The notes under the pieces were generated by a model. It did not search any database, was not told where the DNA came from, and saw only the letters and a program-made list of their open reading frames with translations. The position numbers and the translations under genes are program-made. Shown here piece by piece: positions 18,240 to 26,447 of a DNA stretch of 60,794 bases (position 1 is its first letter; the number at the start of each line of letters is the position of its first letter). Origin of the DNA: Flavobacterium sp. (GTDB lineage Bacteria > Bacteroidota > Bacteroidia > Chitinophagales > Chitinophagaceae); assembly GCA_030053925.1 (NCBI GenBank), contig JASGCX010000002.1:46322-107115 (forward strand). The letters run 5' to 3'.

Positions 18240-18295
18240 GATACCTGGTAAATCCTCTCTCCCGCATGGGATGATGAAACCGGGTTTTTGTTTTT
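18240..18295 (+). ncRNA. Candidate small structured RNA with terminator
   Basis: Beginning about seven bases after the promoter. The transcript would fold with an outer stem CCTGGT / ACCGGG (18244-18249 with 18279-18284) enclosing TCCC-GCAT-GGGA (18260-18271) and end in GTTTTTGTTTTT. This promoter-hairpin-terminator order is what a roughly 55-nt trans-acting RNA would show. It sits between the NADAR and Abi_2 genes on the opposite strand. I cannot assign it to a named family. Confidence 0.5.
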
Positions 18296-18384
18296 ATAGA
18301 ATCTTGATTGCCCTCTAAGCCCAAACTCCTTTCTTTTTGTTATAGTTTACGCTACTCCACATATTCCGTGAACCTTTTTGTAAG

Positions 18385-19218
18385 TTACGATAAGCCTAAT
18401 TCTGGCTGATTTACTTTGTCTTCTTTTGTCTTTCGTTGTAACATTGTTGCTTTAGTGGTTTCGATTTTAATTTTGGGTTTAGCAATAATTGAAGGGGTTG
18501 CATTTACGGAATTGCCGTTCAAATATGTTTTGCCATTTTGAAGAATATCTTTGTTAAGTTTAATTGATGACAGATTTGAAGGAGTAATTCTCCAATGTTT
18601 ATAGAGATTGTCAATAAATGATTGTCTTTCATCAACTACTTGAATTTGTTCGTCAAAGATGAAAAAATTTGGAAGGCTAAGTGGTTTAACTAATAGTAAA
18701 TGAAATCTGTTAGCAGAATTATATTCTTGTCTTAGTTTCATTAGTAGTCTGCCTAATGCATTAACTCCTTTTAATTCACTTGCATCTTTTTTGTCTTGAA
18801 TTGCTCCCCAAAATGCATCTTTGCTACTATTCTCCACAATTGGTTTATCAAATGTAGTTTCAAGTAGCTGTCCAAAACTTATGAAGTTTTGCGCAAGTTT
18901 TACTTTTAAACACCAGTACATAATATCGGTACGAACATTATCCCAATCAGTTCTTGAATTACTTCTAAATGGTTTGCTTACCATTTTTGCAGTCATAGGA
19001 CTTTTTTCGCAAATTATCTTTTGTTGCACATCGGGCATGTGAGGAAAACGGCAAGCCTGGTATAATGCTTCTGATGTTAAGATATGTTTTCCGTTGATTT
19101 TAATTGGAAAGCCCGAAGCCATGTTTGAAAGTCCGCCAAATAATTCTTTGGTCTTACGAAAAACGCAGACTTCCGAATACTTGTATACTCGTTCTTGATA
19201 TTTTGATTGAACTTCCAT
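18385..19218 (-). CDS. NADAR domain protein (YbiA-like ADP-ribose-processing)
   Basis: About 277 residues. The N-terminal 160 residues are a NADAR domain: KELFGGLSNMASGFPIKING, SEALYQACRFP, KSPMTAKM and DAFWGAIQDKKDASELKGVNALGRLLMKLR. NADAR proteins hydrolyse N-glycosidic bonds; some remove ADP-ribose from guanosine in DNA and act as antitoxins. The C-terminal 100 residues are uncharacterised. The start MEVQSKYQ is chosen because the longer frame overlaps the PRTase gene. It begins 11 bases after the PRTase stop, so the two form an operon. Confidence 0.82.
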   Translation of the reverse strand: MEVQSKYQERVYKYSEVCVFRKTKELFGGLSNMASGFPIKINGKHILTSEALYQACRFPHMPDVQQKIICEKSPMTAKMVSKPFRSNSRTDWDNVRTDIMYWCLKVKLAQNFISFGQLLETTFDKPIVENSSKDAFWGAIQDKKDASELKGVNALGRLLMKLRQEYNSANRFHLLLVKPLSLPNFFIFDEQIQVVDERQSFIDNLYKHWRITPSNLSSIKLNKDILQNGKTYLNGNSVNATPSIIAKPKIKIETTKATMLQRKTKEDKVNQPELGLS

Positions 19219-19229
19219 TTTAAACAAAT

Positions 19230-20312
19230 TTATAAAACATTCGTTTGATTTTTTACGAAAAGTGGTTGAAATCCTCCACCAGCATACCAAAAGACTAAAG
19301 GGGTATTATTGGCAATATTTCGCCACGTAAAACAAAGAGTTCCAAAGCCAAAGTTTTTATGAGATTTTAAAGAAAATCCCAATGCCCGAATATTTGTAAC
19401 ATTAACATTTGCGTTATTCAAAATTTGGATTCCTTTTTTTAACATTATTTCTTCAAACTTATTCCTGTTTTCTGGTGAAGTAAACAGTTTCTCCTCTTTT
19501 GGTCTTCCTGTTGTTCTAAAAAATTCGGCAGGACTTGTTGAACTGTAACGTTGGGTATGTTCATCTACTTGTGCAATGATTTTGTCTTTGTACTCAATTA
19601 CTTCTTCGTCCTCTGTTTCTATAGGAAAAACGAAATCAAGTGAAGATGAAATGCTTCCTTCATTATTCTCAATTTCCATCTGTCTATACATTTTATGGTT
19701 CGTTGAAATTTCCTTACCAAGCTTAAATTTCATTTCTGCTTTTTTCTTTTGATAGTTTTTGGCATGAATAAAAATGTATGCAAAAATTAGTTCTGCTGAT
19801 TTGTCTTTTATGGCTTCTAAATTTGTTTTTCCTGTTGCATATTCATTACCGCTCCACTCATTAATATCTTGTATTAGTGTATTACCTGTACAAAGTATGT
19901 CATCAATGTAAACAAAGTGTTTCTTTTGAACAGTTCCACAATCTTGAATGTTCAACTGGTAATCTTCAAGTAATAATTCTGAAAGTAATTTCAACATTAT
20001 TTTTTGGCTTTTCCCATTTGGTTGTAAGTCCAAAAAAACTGTCATGCGTAAAAAGTCGGCAACAGACTTATAGCCTAAATCTTTGGCTAATTTGTCAACA
20101 ACTGCTTTGAGGAATTTTTTTACACTGTCTTTGGAGCAGTAGCGTTTACTGAATATGTGCTTTAACTCTGTCAAAATAAATACACGGTCATTTGCATCGA
20201 ATTGCTCTACCCATTGTTTAATTCTATTCCTCGTCATTTTTACATTTGGGAGTATTTCGTCTGCTCTGTAGTCTTTTAACTGGTCAAATATTTCGTCTAT
20301 AAGTTGTTCCAT
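19230..20312 (-). CDS. Phosphoribosyltransferase-like protein (PRTase-CE type)
   Basis: 360 residues. HFVYIDDILCTGNTLIQDI is the PRPP-binding motif of type I phosphoribosyltransferases (hydrophobic strand, two acidic residues, T-G-x-T loop), near residues 150-168. The preceding helical 140 residues and the following insert are not those of a metabolic PRTase. The C-terminal part (ALGFSLKSHKNFGFGTLCFTW, TPLVFWYAGGGFQPLF) resembles the conserved end of the PRTase-CE family described in computational surveys of prokaryotic conflict systems. Coupled to the NADAR gene, it may modify or salvage an ADP-ribose- or ribose-phosphate-linked product. The enzyme reaction is unknown. Confidence 0.7.
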   Translation of the reverse strand: MEQLIDEIFDQLKDYRADEILPNVKMTRNRIKQWVEQFDANDRVFILTELKHIFSKRYCSKDSVKKFLKAVVDKLAKDLGYKSVADFLRMTVFLDLQPNGKSQKIMLKLLSELLLEDYQLNIQDCGTVQKKHFVYIDDILCTGNTLIQDINEWSGNEYATGKTNLEAIKDKSAELIFAYIFIHAKNYQKKKAEMKFKLGKEISTNHKMYRQMEIENNEGSISSSLDFVFPIETEDEEVIEYKDKIIAQVDEHTQRYSSTSPAEFFRTTGRPKEEKLFTSPENRNKFEEIMLKKGIQILNNANVNVTNIRALGFSLKSHKNFGFGTLCFTWRNIANNTPLVFWYAGGGFQPLFVKNQTNVL

Positions 20313-20377
20313 AAATTATCGGGTTGTGTCACCAATGCGTACCACCAACGGGCAGGTATTGCTGCAGGTGGGATATT

Positions 20378-20540
20378 TTATAACGTCCAGCCTGGAATCG
20401 CTGCTGATTAAGTTGCTTTGTTGAAGTTAGGATTTGATGATCAAAGTTGCTTGTCCTGCCTGGACTGAAGTTGGGCTTTGCAAAACTGCCGATTGTTCTT
20501 CCGTCCAGCCACACTTGCGGCAAACCCCTTGTTATGCACA
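20378..20540. other. Recombination-site-like spacer between island genes
   Basis: Carries TTATAACGTCCAGCC (20378-20392), GGGCTTTG (20473-20480), GCCGAT (20488-20493), CGTCCAGCC (20502-20510), GCGGCAAAC (20517-20525) and GTTATGCACA (20531-20540). In the gene direction it opens with TGTGCATAAC and closes with GGCTGGACGTTATAA. That gives complementary ATAAC/GTTAT ends with further pairing blocks inside, the general plan of an attC site. No integrase gene is in the window. A 64-residue open frame crossing it is rejected. Confidence 0.5.
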
Positions 20541-20545
20541 GTATT

Positions 20546-21523
20546 TTATTCGTTTCTAATTATAATTGTAACGACAGAAGGATAATTTTCAGGGTATGAA
20601 AAGTCAGCTTCCCATTTTTTGTCGTCAAGGTCAACTGCTTTGTCAACGAGTATTGCAAAAATCAGTCGTCTAATGTTTGGGTGTTGAACATAAAAGTTTT
20701 TTAGCCCTTCTAAAGTTTTTACAGTTTCTCTTTTGTCTGCGTCATCCTTGATGTGCTTTAATTCAAGAACTAATTGGTCATTGAAAAGACTGAAGTCAGA
20801 ACGTTTTTCCTGTCCGTCATATTTAAGTGCCACTTGTTCTCTACTTAGGTTCGGTAACCAGGGCTTAACTGTTATCCAAAACAAATTCTGAAAATCATAT
20901 TCACCATGTAGTTTTTTTGTCCAACCGTTTTTTGCTTGTCCGTAATTTGTAACCGTTTTGCTTGCAGATGTTAAGCTTCTAATAATTTCAATTATAAATT
21001 CACTTGCTTCTTCAGTTGATACACCTAAATATGGTTTCGCAGTCAAGCCATTTTGTTTAGCTGCTTTGAAATATTTTTTCAAAGCGCTTATTTCAAAATA
21101 TTCTGCTGTTCCGTTTGGAAGTGAGGTTAATTCGTGATTAATTCTTTTATCTACCTCAATTTTTTTGCGTCGTATTAATTCTGCACTGCTTCCATTGCGT
21201 TTGTCATAAAGTAAAACGGCGTCAATTTTCTGTATTAATGCATCATCGCTTTCTGCTGTTATGAAACTTTCATTTGCAACACTTATCGCTCTGCCATTTT
21301 CAAGTAAAAACAAATCGAGTGCAGTACTGTGTTGCAAAGTAAAATCCCTGAGTTTTGCTGGTTGTATTCTAGCAGTAGTTGTCAATAAAATATCCACGTC
21401 AGAACGAGTGCTGCCTGTCTCATATCGTCGAGAACCGAAAATATAAACACTGTTAATTTCTGCAAATTTTCCTGCAAGAATTTTAATGATGGCTTCTAAA
21501 TCAAAAATGTCTTCTTCTCTCAT
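20546..21523 (-). CDS. Nucleotidyltransferase-PD-(D/E)xK nuclease fusion
   Basis: 325 residues. The N-terminal 110 residues are a minimal Pol-beta nucleotidyltransferase: IFGSRRYETGSTRSDVDILL holds the GS motif and the DxD metal ligands. After a helical middle section, EYDFQNLFWITVKPWLP and SDFSLFNDQLVLELKHIKD form a PD-(D/E)xK nuclease core (Asp ... Glu-x-Lys) like the DpnII/MboI-type domain found in defence proteins. Minimal nucleotidyltransferases usually work as antitoxins that AMPylate HEPN partners or as immune effectors; fusion to a nuclease suggests an effector. The gene is bounded by a perfect 10-bp inverted repeat (20531-20540 and 21558-21567). Confidence 0.75.
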   Translation of the reverse strand: MREEDIFDLEAIIKILAGKFAEINSVYIFGSRRYETGSTRSDVDILLTTTARIQPAKLRDFTLQHSTALDLFLLENGRAISVANESFITAESDDALIQKIDAVLLYDKRNGSSAELIRRKKIEVDKRINHELTSLPNGTAEYFEISALKKYFKAAKQNGLTAKPYLGVSTEEASEFIIEIIRSLTSASKTVTNYGQAKNGWTKKLHGEYDFQNLFWITVKPWLPNLSREQVALKYDGQEKRSDFSLFNDQLVLELKHIKDDADKRETVKTLEGLKNFYVQHPNIRRLIFAILVDKAVDLDDKKWEADFSYPENYPSVVTIIIRNE

Positions 21524-21557
21524 ATCTCTTTAAATGTTTGGAGTGTTGGCATAATAT

Positions 21558-21567
21558 TGTGCATAAC
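21558..21567. repeat. Inverted partner of GTTATGCACA
   Basis: TGTGCATAAC, the exact inverse of GTTATGCACA at 20531-20540. The two copies enclose the nucleotidyltransferase-nuclease gene with 5 and 34 bases of margin, and could be the cassette ends. Confidence 0.55.
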
Positions 21568-21586
21568 TCTCTTATTGCTGCCACTC

Positions 21587-21706
21587 TTAATAAACCCTCA
21601 CGCCAATACGCCAAATAAAAATATATTGGCGTAAGGGTTATAATCACTATTTCTTACCTTCCTCAACCTTACTACCGCCACCGCCTTTGGTGTCTATAAT
21701 TCTTCT
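21587..21706. repeat. Right 120-bp direct repeat (3' end of the intact DUF6261 gene and terminator)
   Basis: Matches 15396-15515 at 114 of 120 positions. It covers the last 20 codons of the DUF6261 gene plus its terminator hairpin CCCTCACGCCAATA (21595-21608) / TATTGGCGTAAGGG (21624-21637). Confidence 0.88.
21595..21637 (-). terminator. Hairpin terminator of the DUF6261 gene
   Basis: A 14-bp stem with one mismatch and a 15-base A-rich loop lies ten bases beyond the stop codon. The minus-strand side is followed by GTTTATT. It separates the DUF6261 gene from the island. Confidence 0.65.
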
Positions 21707-22333
21707 AGTAATAAAGTAAGTGTCTACAAAGTCTTTATGGGTGTCGCTTAGTTGGCCTTCTATCAGTTCGTCAAGTTCTAGCAGGGCGGCTTTGGCTTGC
21801 TTAAAAAGGTCATGCAAATCGGCTGTGCCTTTAATGCTTGCTGCATTTACTACATCTCTTTCTGCGGCTTTGGGTGTGGCGGCAGTAATGGCATTGCTTA
21901 TTTCGGTAAGGGTGGCTTGCGTTACTTTATAGGGTTGCAAAGCGCTAAGGTGTGGCTGCAATGCAGCAACAATACCATTGCATAGGGCAATGCCTTTGTT
22001 GTCGGCGGTATCGTGCAGGTCGCTAAAGTTGTGGTCTATGGCTTTTAGCAATACCGCATCTTTTATTTTTCTTGCGTATGGCCGTGCTTTTAAACAGGCA
22101 TCGGCGGCAATAGAAAATAAATTGTCTAGCGCATTGTTTTTACTAGCGGTATAGCCTCTTCTATCGATGCTTTGCCGCTGCAAACTAGTGGCTGTAATGC
22201 TTGCTACTACTGGTTTTAATGCGTTGGCGGCTTCTAATACAAGCGGATTGCTAACTACAATAGTTTGGTTGTTGTTTAAATATTCTACAACAACCAAGTG
22301 CATGTTTTGGAGGTTGATTTGTGTTCTATTCAT
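21647..22333 (-). CDS. DUF6261 family protein
   Basis: 228 residues, helical, rich in alanine, no signal peptide or transmembrane segment. Similar in layout to the 245-residue protein at 59904-60641: an N-terminal segment, a long helical bundle and a Gly-rich tail (DTKGGGGSKVEEGKK). DUF6261 is a Bacteroidota-specific family of unknown function. Its 3' end is duplicated at the far side of the island, which identifies this gene as the insertion target. Classification is from general resemblance, so moderate. Confidence 0.6.
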   Translation of the reverse strand: MNRTQINLQNMHLVVVEYLNNNQTIVVSNPLVLEAANALKPVVASITATSLQRQSIDRRGYTASKNNALDNLFSIAADACLKARPYARKIKDAVLLKAIDHNFSDLHDTADNKGIALCNGIVAALQPHLSALQPYKVTQATLTEISNAITAATPKAAERDVVNAASIKGTADLHDLFKQAKAALLELDELIEGQLSDTHKDFVDTYFITRRIIDTKGGGGSKVEEGKK

Positions 22334-22504
22334 TGTTTATAAATTTTAAGCACTATGAAAGTAAAACTATCTTTTTAAAAATATGATATTGGGTGCCTTA
22401 ATTTTTTCAACTGTTGATAACTTATGGCAAATTGTGAATATTCTGTAGCTATTGGGTATTTGATGGTTTTAATGGATAGTTGAGGTGTTTAAAGGGGGCT
22501 TCAC

Positions 22505-22835
22505 CTTTGTAAAAGGCAGGTGCAAGATGGCTAACGGCTACTTGAACTTGGCTAAAGGCAAGTAAAAGATGCCAAAAGGCAGGTGAAAGATGGCAAAAGG
22601 AAGGTTAAACCTGACTGAAGGTTAGTTGTAGATGCCAAAAGGCAGGTGTAAGATGGCAAAAGGAAGGTTGAACATGACAGAAGGTTAGTTATAGATGGCA
22701 AAAGGCAGGTGAAAGATGGCAGAAGGAAGACTAAACATGACAGAAGGTTAGTTGCAGATGGCTAAAGGCAGGTGAAAGATGGCAAAAGGAAGGATAAACC
22801 TGACAGAAGGTTAGTTGTAGATGGCAAAAGGAATC
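22505..22835. repeat. 63-bp tandem repeat made of three 21-bp subunits
   Basis: About four 63-bp units, each composed of GATGGCAAAAGGCAGGTGAAA, GATGGCAAAAGGAAGGTTAAA and a divergent third 21-mer (CCTGACAGAAGGTTAGTTGTA-like). They are preceded by more degenerate 21-mers from 22505. It fills most of the 600-base gap between the divergent DUF6261 and ATP-grasp genes. An open frame enters it but is not credible. The remaining gap sequence (22334-22500 and 22840-22943) shows no gene. Confidence 0.88.
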
Positions 22836-22943
22836 GCCTACACCTACCCATCCATCTTTTATACCGCTCATTTAACCGTAAATACCTACTTTTAGCAAGT
22901 ACCAACCAATCCACAATTTACAGTAGCCGTTTTCAACCAATAA

Positions 22944-25496
22944 ATGATTACACAACTAACTAAACACTATCTCTCTCAACAATTATTAGCCAATCATTAT
23001 TCGTATGATGAATTGCTGGGTGAAGATGGGCATCTGCGACTGTATTGGCTCACCTTTTTTGAATCGTTAAATAAACTGGGGCAAGCCGAAATTGAAGATA
23101 GAAGCCGTGACATATTGCGCCTGCTTAAAGAAAATGGCGTTACTTACAATATTTACGATGATCCTTCGGGCCTTAACCGTACTTGGAATTTAGACCTCAT
23201 TCCTTTTCTCATAAGCGAAGAAGAATGGAAAAAAGTAGAGCCAGGTTTGCAACAACGTGCCAACTTACTTGACCTCATTTTAAAAGACATTTATGGCCAA
23301 AGAAACCTTGTAAAGCAAGGGTTGCTTCCGGCAGAACTTATTTACAATCACAATGGTTTTTTACGCCAATGTGTAGGCGTACCGCCACAAAGTAAGCACA
23401 GTTTAATTGTATATTCTGCCGACCTTGCACGTAGCGCCAATGGTAATATTTGGGTACTAAACGATAGAACACAAGCCCCTTCGGGCTATGGCTACGCTTT
23501 AGAAAACAGAACGGCCATGAGTCGTATTAACCCCGAGTTATTTACCGATTTAAAAGTAAGGCAGTTATCGGCTTATTTTAACAGTTTACAGCAATCGCTA
23601 CAGCGCATTGCCCCACACGCAAACGAAAACCCTAGGGTAGTTATTTTAACGCCAGGACCAAGTAACGAAACCTATTTTGAACACTCATACCTATCATCTT
23701 ACATGGGCTTTACCTTGGTACAAGGCGATGATTTAATGGTGCGTGATAATTATGTGTGGCTTAAAACCATTGGCGGACTTGAAAAAGTAGATGTTATTTT
23801 ACGCAGGGTAGATGATATTTACTGCGACCCATTAGAACTTAAAAGCGACTCGCAATTGGGTGTGCCAGGCTTGCTACAAGCGGTGCGTAGTGGTAATGTA
23901 AGCATTGCCAACCCACTTGGTAGTAGCATACTAGAAAACCCCGGCTTAATGCCTTTTTTACAAGGTATTGCTCGTTATTTTTTTAAAGAAGATTTGATAT
24001 TACCTACCATTGCATCGTGGTGGTGTGGCCAGCCAAAAGAACTGAACTATGTATTGAATAACATAGAAAAACTGGTGATAAAAAAAATATTCAGAAATAA
24101 TTTAGCAGCTAGCAACTCAATAGATGTGGCACTTTTATCAAAAGAGAAAGTGTACCAATTAAAGCAAGACATCAAAACGCATCCACACTTATTTGTGGGG
24201 CAAGAGAAGGTAGTTTTTGCTTCTACACCTGCATTGGTAAATGGCAAGATAGAACCCCGCAATGCTTTGTTTAGAAGCTTCTTGGTAAGTAACAACGATA
24301 CTTACACAGCTATGGCGGGCGGGCTTACAAGAACATCGTCTCGTAAAGACAATATGCTTATTTCTAATCAGCTTGGTGGCATAAGTAAAGACACTTGGAT
24401 TATTTCGGCCAATAAAGACCATGCACATCATCAACGCAAAGAATTATTTAACACCATTACACCTGTGTCAAGCGGTGTATTACCAAGCCATACAGCCGAA
24501 AATTTATTTTGGGTAGGTCGCTATGCCGAGCGTATTCTTGGCAACGCAAGGTTTCAACGAACAGTGATGCAATCTGTAACCGATGGGCATAAATCGTTGA
24601 TGGACGATGACGATGTAGAAACAGAGAAAGTATTGTTACAAGCACTTACCAATTTTACATTTACCTACCCAAGTTTTATAAACCACAAACAACCAATAGA
24701 CGATGTGTGGGCCGAACTACGAAGCATATTATTTGACGAGAAACGCAATTGCAGCCTCGCTTATAATTTGCAATTGTTTAGCCGTGCAGTATATGCTGTA
24801 CGAGGCCAATGGAGTACCGATACATGGCGTGTATTGCGTACAATGGAAGAAGATTGGATGACTGCTTCTAAAGCCAACTTAACGCATTTTAAAATGATGA
24901 CGGCTTTAGATAATCTTATCACTTCGCTAGTAGCATTTATTGGTTTAAACAGAGAAAGTATTTCGAGAGAACAAGGCTGGCTAATGCTTGATACAGGTAG
25001 AAAGATTGAGCAAAGTTTATTGCTCATTCGCATGTTGAGGGCTACATTGGTAAGTTTTATTAATGAAGATGTAGACTATAATTTGCAAGAAGCCGTACTA
25101 AAAAGTAACGAAGCTTTGGTAAACTATCGCTACAAGTATCGAGTATCAATACAAATGCCATTGGTGTTAGAATTGCTGTTGCTAGACATCAATAATCCAC
25201 GGTCGTTAATTCATCTGCTAGAAAGAATAAAAGGGCATTTTACACAGCTACCAACATTAGGCAAGCCAGAAGAATTAGCCGAACACGAACGCCTAATTTT
25301 AGAAGCCCATACATTGGTAAAACTAGCCACCAAAGCGCATCTTGCACACTTGAACGCAAATCTGTTTGAGTACACACATTTGAGCCATTTTTTAAACAAA
25401 GTGTACAATTTGTTATCGGCCATACCAGATGCTATTTCTAAAACTTACTTTAAACATGCGCAAGCGCAAAAGCAATTGTTTTCGGCTGACTTGTAA
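22944..25496 (+). CDS. Circularly permuted ATP-grasp/alpha-E fusion protein
   Basis: 850 residues. Residues 1-490 form a circularly permuted type 2 ATP-grasp domain (DUF404/DUF407): GLNRTWNLDLIPFLIS, VLNDRTQAPSGYGYALENR, GDDLMVRDNYVWLKT and VDVILRRVDD. From about residue 515 an alpha-E domain follows (SHTAENLFWVGRYAERILGNAR to the end). The two are usually separate neighbouring genes; here they are fused. Together with the downstream transglutaminase they make the conserved trio proposed to form and process a peptide-like product. The substrates are unknown. Confidence 0.9.
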   Translation: MITQLTKHYLSQQLLANHYSYDELLGEDGHLRLYWLTFFESLNKLGQAEIEDRSRDILRLLKENGVTYNIYDDPSGLNRTWNLDLIPFLISEEEWKKVEPGLQQRANLLDLILKDIYGQRNLVKQGLLPAELIYNHNGFLRQCVGVPPQSKHSLIVYSADLARSANGNIWVLNDRTQAPSGYGYALENRTAMSRINPELFTDLKVRQLSAYFNSLQQSLQRIAPHANENPRVVILTPGPSNETYFEHSYLSSYMGFTLVQGDDLMVRDNYVWLKTIGGLEKVDVILRRVDDIYCDPLELKSDSQLGVPGLLQAVRSGNVSIANPLGSSILENPGLMPFLQGIARYFFKEDLILPTIASWWCGQPKELNYVLNNIEKLVIKKIFRNNLAASNSIDVALLSKEKVYQLKQDIKTHPHLFVGQEKVVFASTPALVNGKIEPRNALFRSFLVSNNDTYTAMAGGLTRTSSRKDNMLISNQLGGISKDTWIISANKDHAHHQRKELFNTITPVSSGVLPSHTAENLFWVGRYAERILGNARFQRTVMQSVTDGHKSLMDDDDVETEKVLLQALTNFTFTYPSFINHKQPIDDVWAELRSILFDEKRNCSLAYNLQLFSRAVYAVRGQWSTDTWRVLRTMEEDWMTASKANLTHFKMMTALDNLITSLVAFIGLNRESISREQGWLMLDTGRKIEQSLLLIRMLRATLVSFINEDVDYNLQEAVLKSNEALVNYRYKYRVSIQMPLVLELLLLDINNPRSLIHLLERIKGHFTQLPTLGKPEELAEHERLILEAHTLVKLATKAHLAHLNANLFEYTHLSHFLNKVYNLLSAIPDAISKTYFKHAQAQKQLFSADL

Positions 25497-25565
25497 ATAA
25501 GTAGTTTATTGAGTTTCTCTATCTTTAATAAAAATAAATGAAGCCTAAATTTGAATCAGTACCTA

Positions 25566-26447
25566 ATGCTTTACCTAATTACCCATACTACCGAATATAC
25601 TTACGCAGGTTCTATTAGCTTGTGCCACAATATTGCCATGTTAATACCAAGAGATACTGAACAGCAGCTACGCAAAAAAACCACCATCAACATTAGCCCC
25701 GAGCCAGATGTGATGAAAGAATATGAAGATTATTTTGGCAATAAAGTGCTGTATTTTGCCATTCAGCATCAACATAAAAAATTATCGGTTACTGTAACCA
25801 ACGAGATTGAAAAACAACAATCACCTGCTTCTGCCATTAGCGTTTACGGCAATATTGCATGGGAACAAGCAAGGCAACAATTGTTTGAAACTAAGCCAGA
25901 TTATATTGATGCAAGGCAGTTTATTACCGAAACCAGCATGACGACTATTGATGAGCAAATAACCTTGTACGCTTTGCAATCATTTACGCCTAACAGGCCC
26001 ATTTTTGATGCTGCTAAAGACTTAATGCAGCGCATTTTTAAAGACTTTAAATTCGATCCTGATTTTACAACAGTATCTACACCTGTAACAGAAGTGATGC
26101 GTTTGAAAAGAGGTGTATGTCAAGATTTTGCCCATTTAGCTATTGCTTGCTTGCGCTCAATAGGCTTACCTGCAAGATATGTAAGTGGCTATATAGAAAC
26201 TTTACCGCCACCAGGCAAAGAAAAGCTAGTAGGTGTAGATGCCTCACACGCTTGGTTTTCTGTGTTTATACCAAACTTAGGTTGGATGGATTTTGACCCA
26301 ACCAATAATCAAATACCAGGTGCCCAGCATGTAACCATTGGTTGGGGTAGAGATTATGCAGACATCACGCCACTAAAAGGCATCATACTAAGCAGTGGCT
26401 CTCACAAATTACGTGTATCGGTAGATGTAAGAAGACTGCATGTTTAA
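25566..26447 (+). CDS. Transglutaminase-like cysteine protease (alpha-E partner)
   Basis: About 293 residues. The N-terminal beta domain (YLITHTTEYTYAGSISLCHN) is the bacterial transglutaminase N-region. The catalytic triad is visible as RGVCQDFAHL (Cys), DASHAWFSVF (His) and WMDFDPTNN (Asp). It follows the ATP-grasp/alpha-E gene by 69 bases and is expected to work with it. The ATG at 25566 gives the family's normal N-terminus; a TTG 15 bases upstream is less likely. Its 3' end overlaps convergent rpiB by four bases. Confidence 0.9.
   Translation: MLYLITHTTEYTYAGSISLCHNIAMLIPRDTEQQLRKKTTINISPEPDVMKEYEDYFGNKVLYFAIQHQHKKLSVTVTNEIEKQQSPASAISVYGNIAWEQARQQLFETKPDYIDARQFITETSMTTIDEQITLYALQSFTPNRPIFDAAKDLMQRIFKDFKFDPDFTTVSTPVTEVMRLKRGVCQDFAHLAIACLRSIGLPARYVSGYIETLPPPGKEKLVGVDASHAWFSVFIPNLGWMDFDPTNNQIPGAQHVTIGWGRDYADITPLKGIILSSGSHKLRVSVDVRRLHV

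Noticed and set aside
20329-20523. 64-residue minus-strand open frame
   Set aside because: Same situation: it lies wholly within the other block-containing spacer.
22772-22963. 63-residue plus-strand open frame into the ATP-grasp gene start
   Set aside because: It reads through the 63-bp tandem repeat and overlaps the real gene in another frame.
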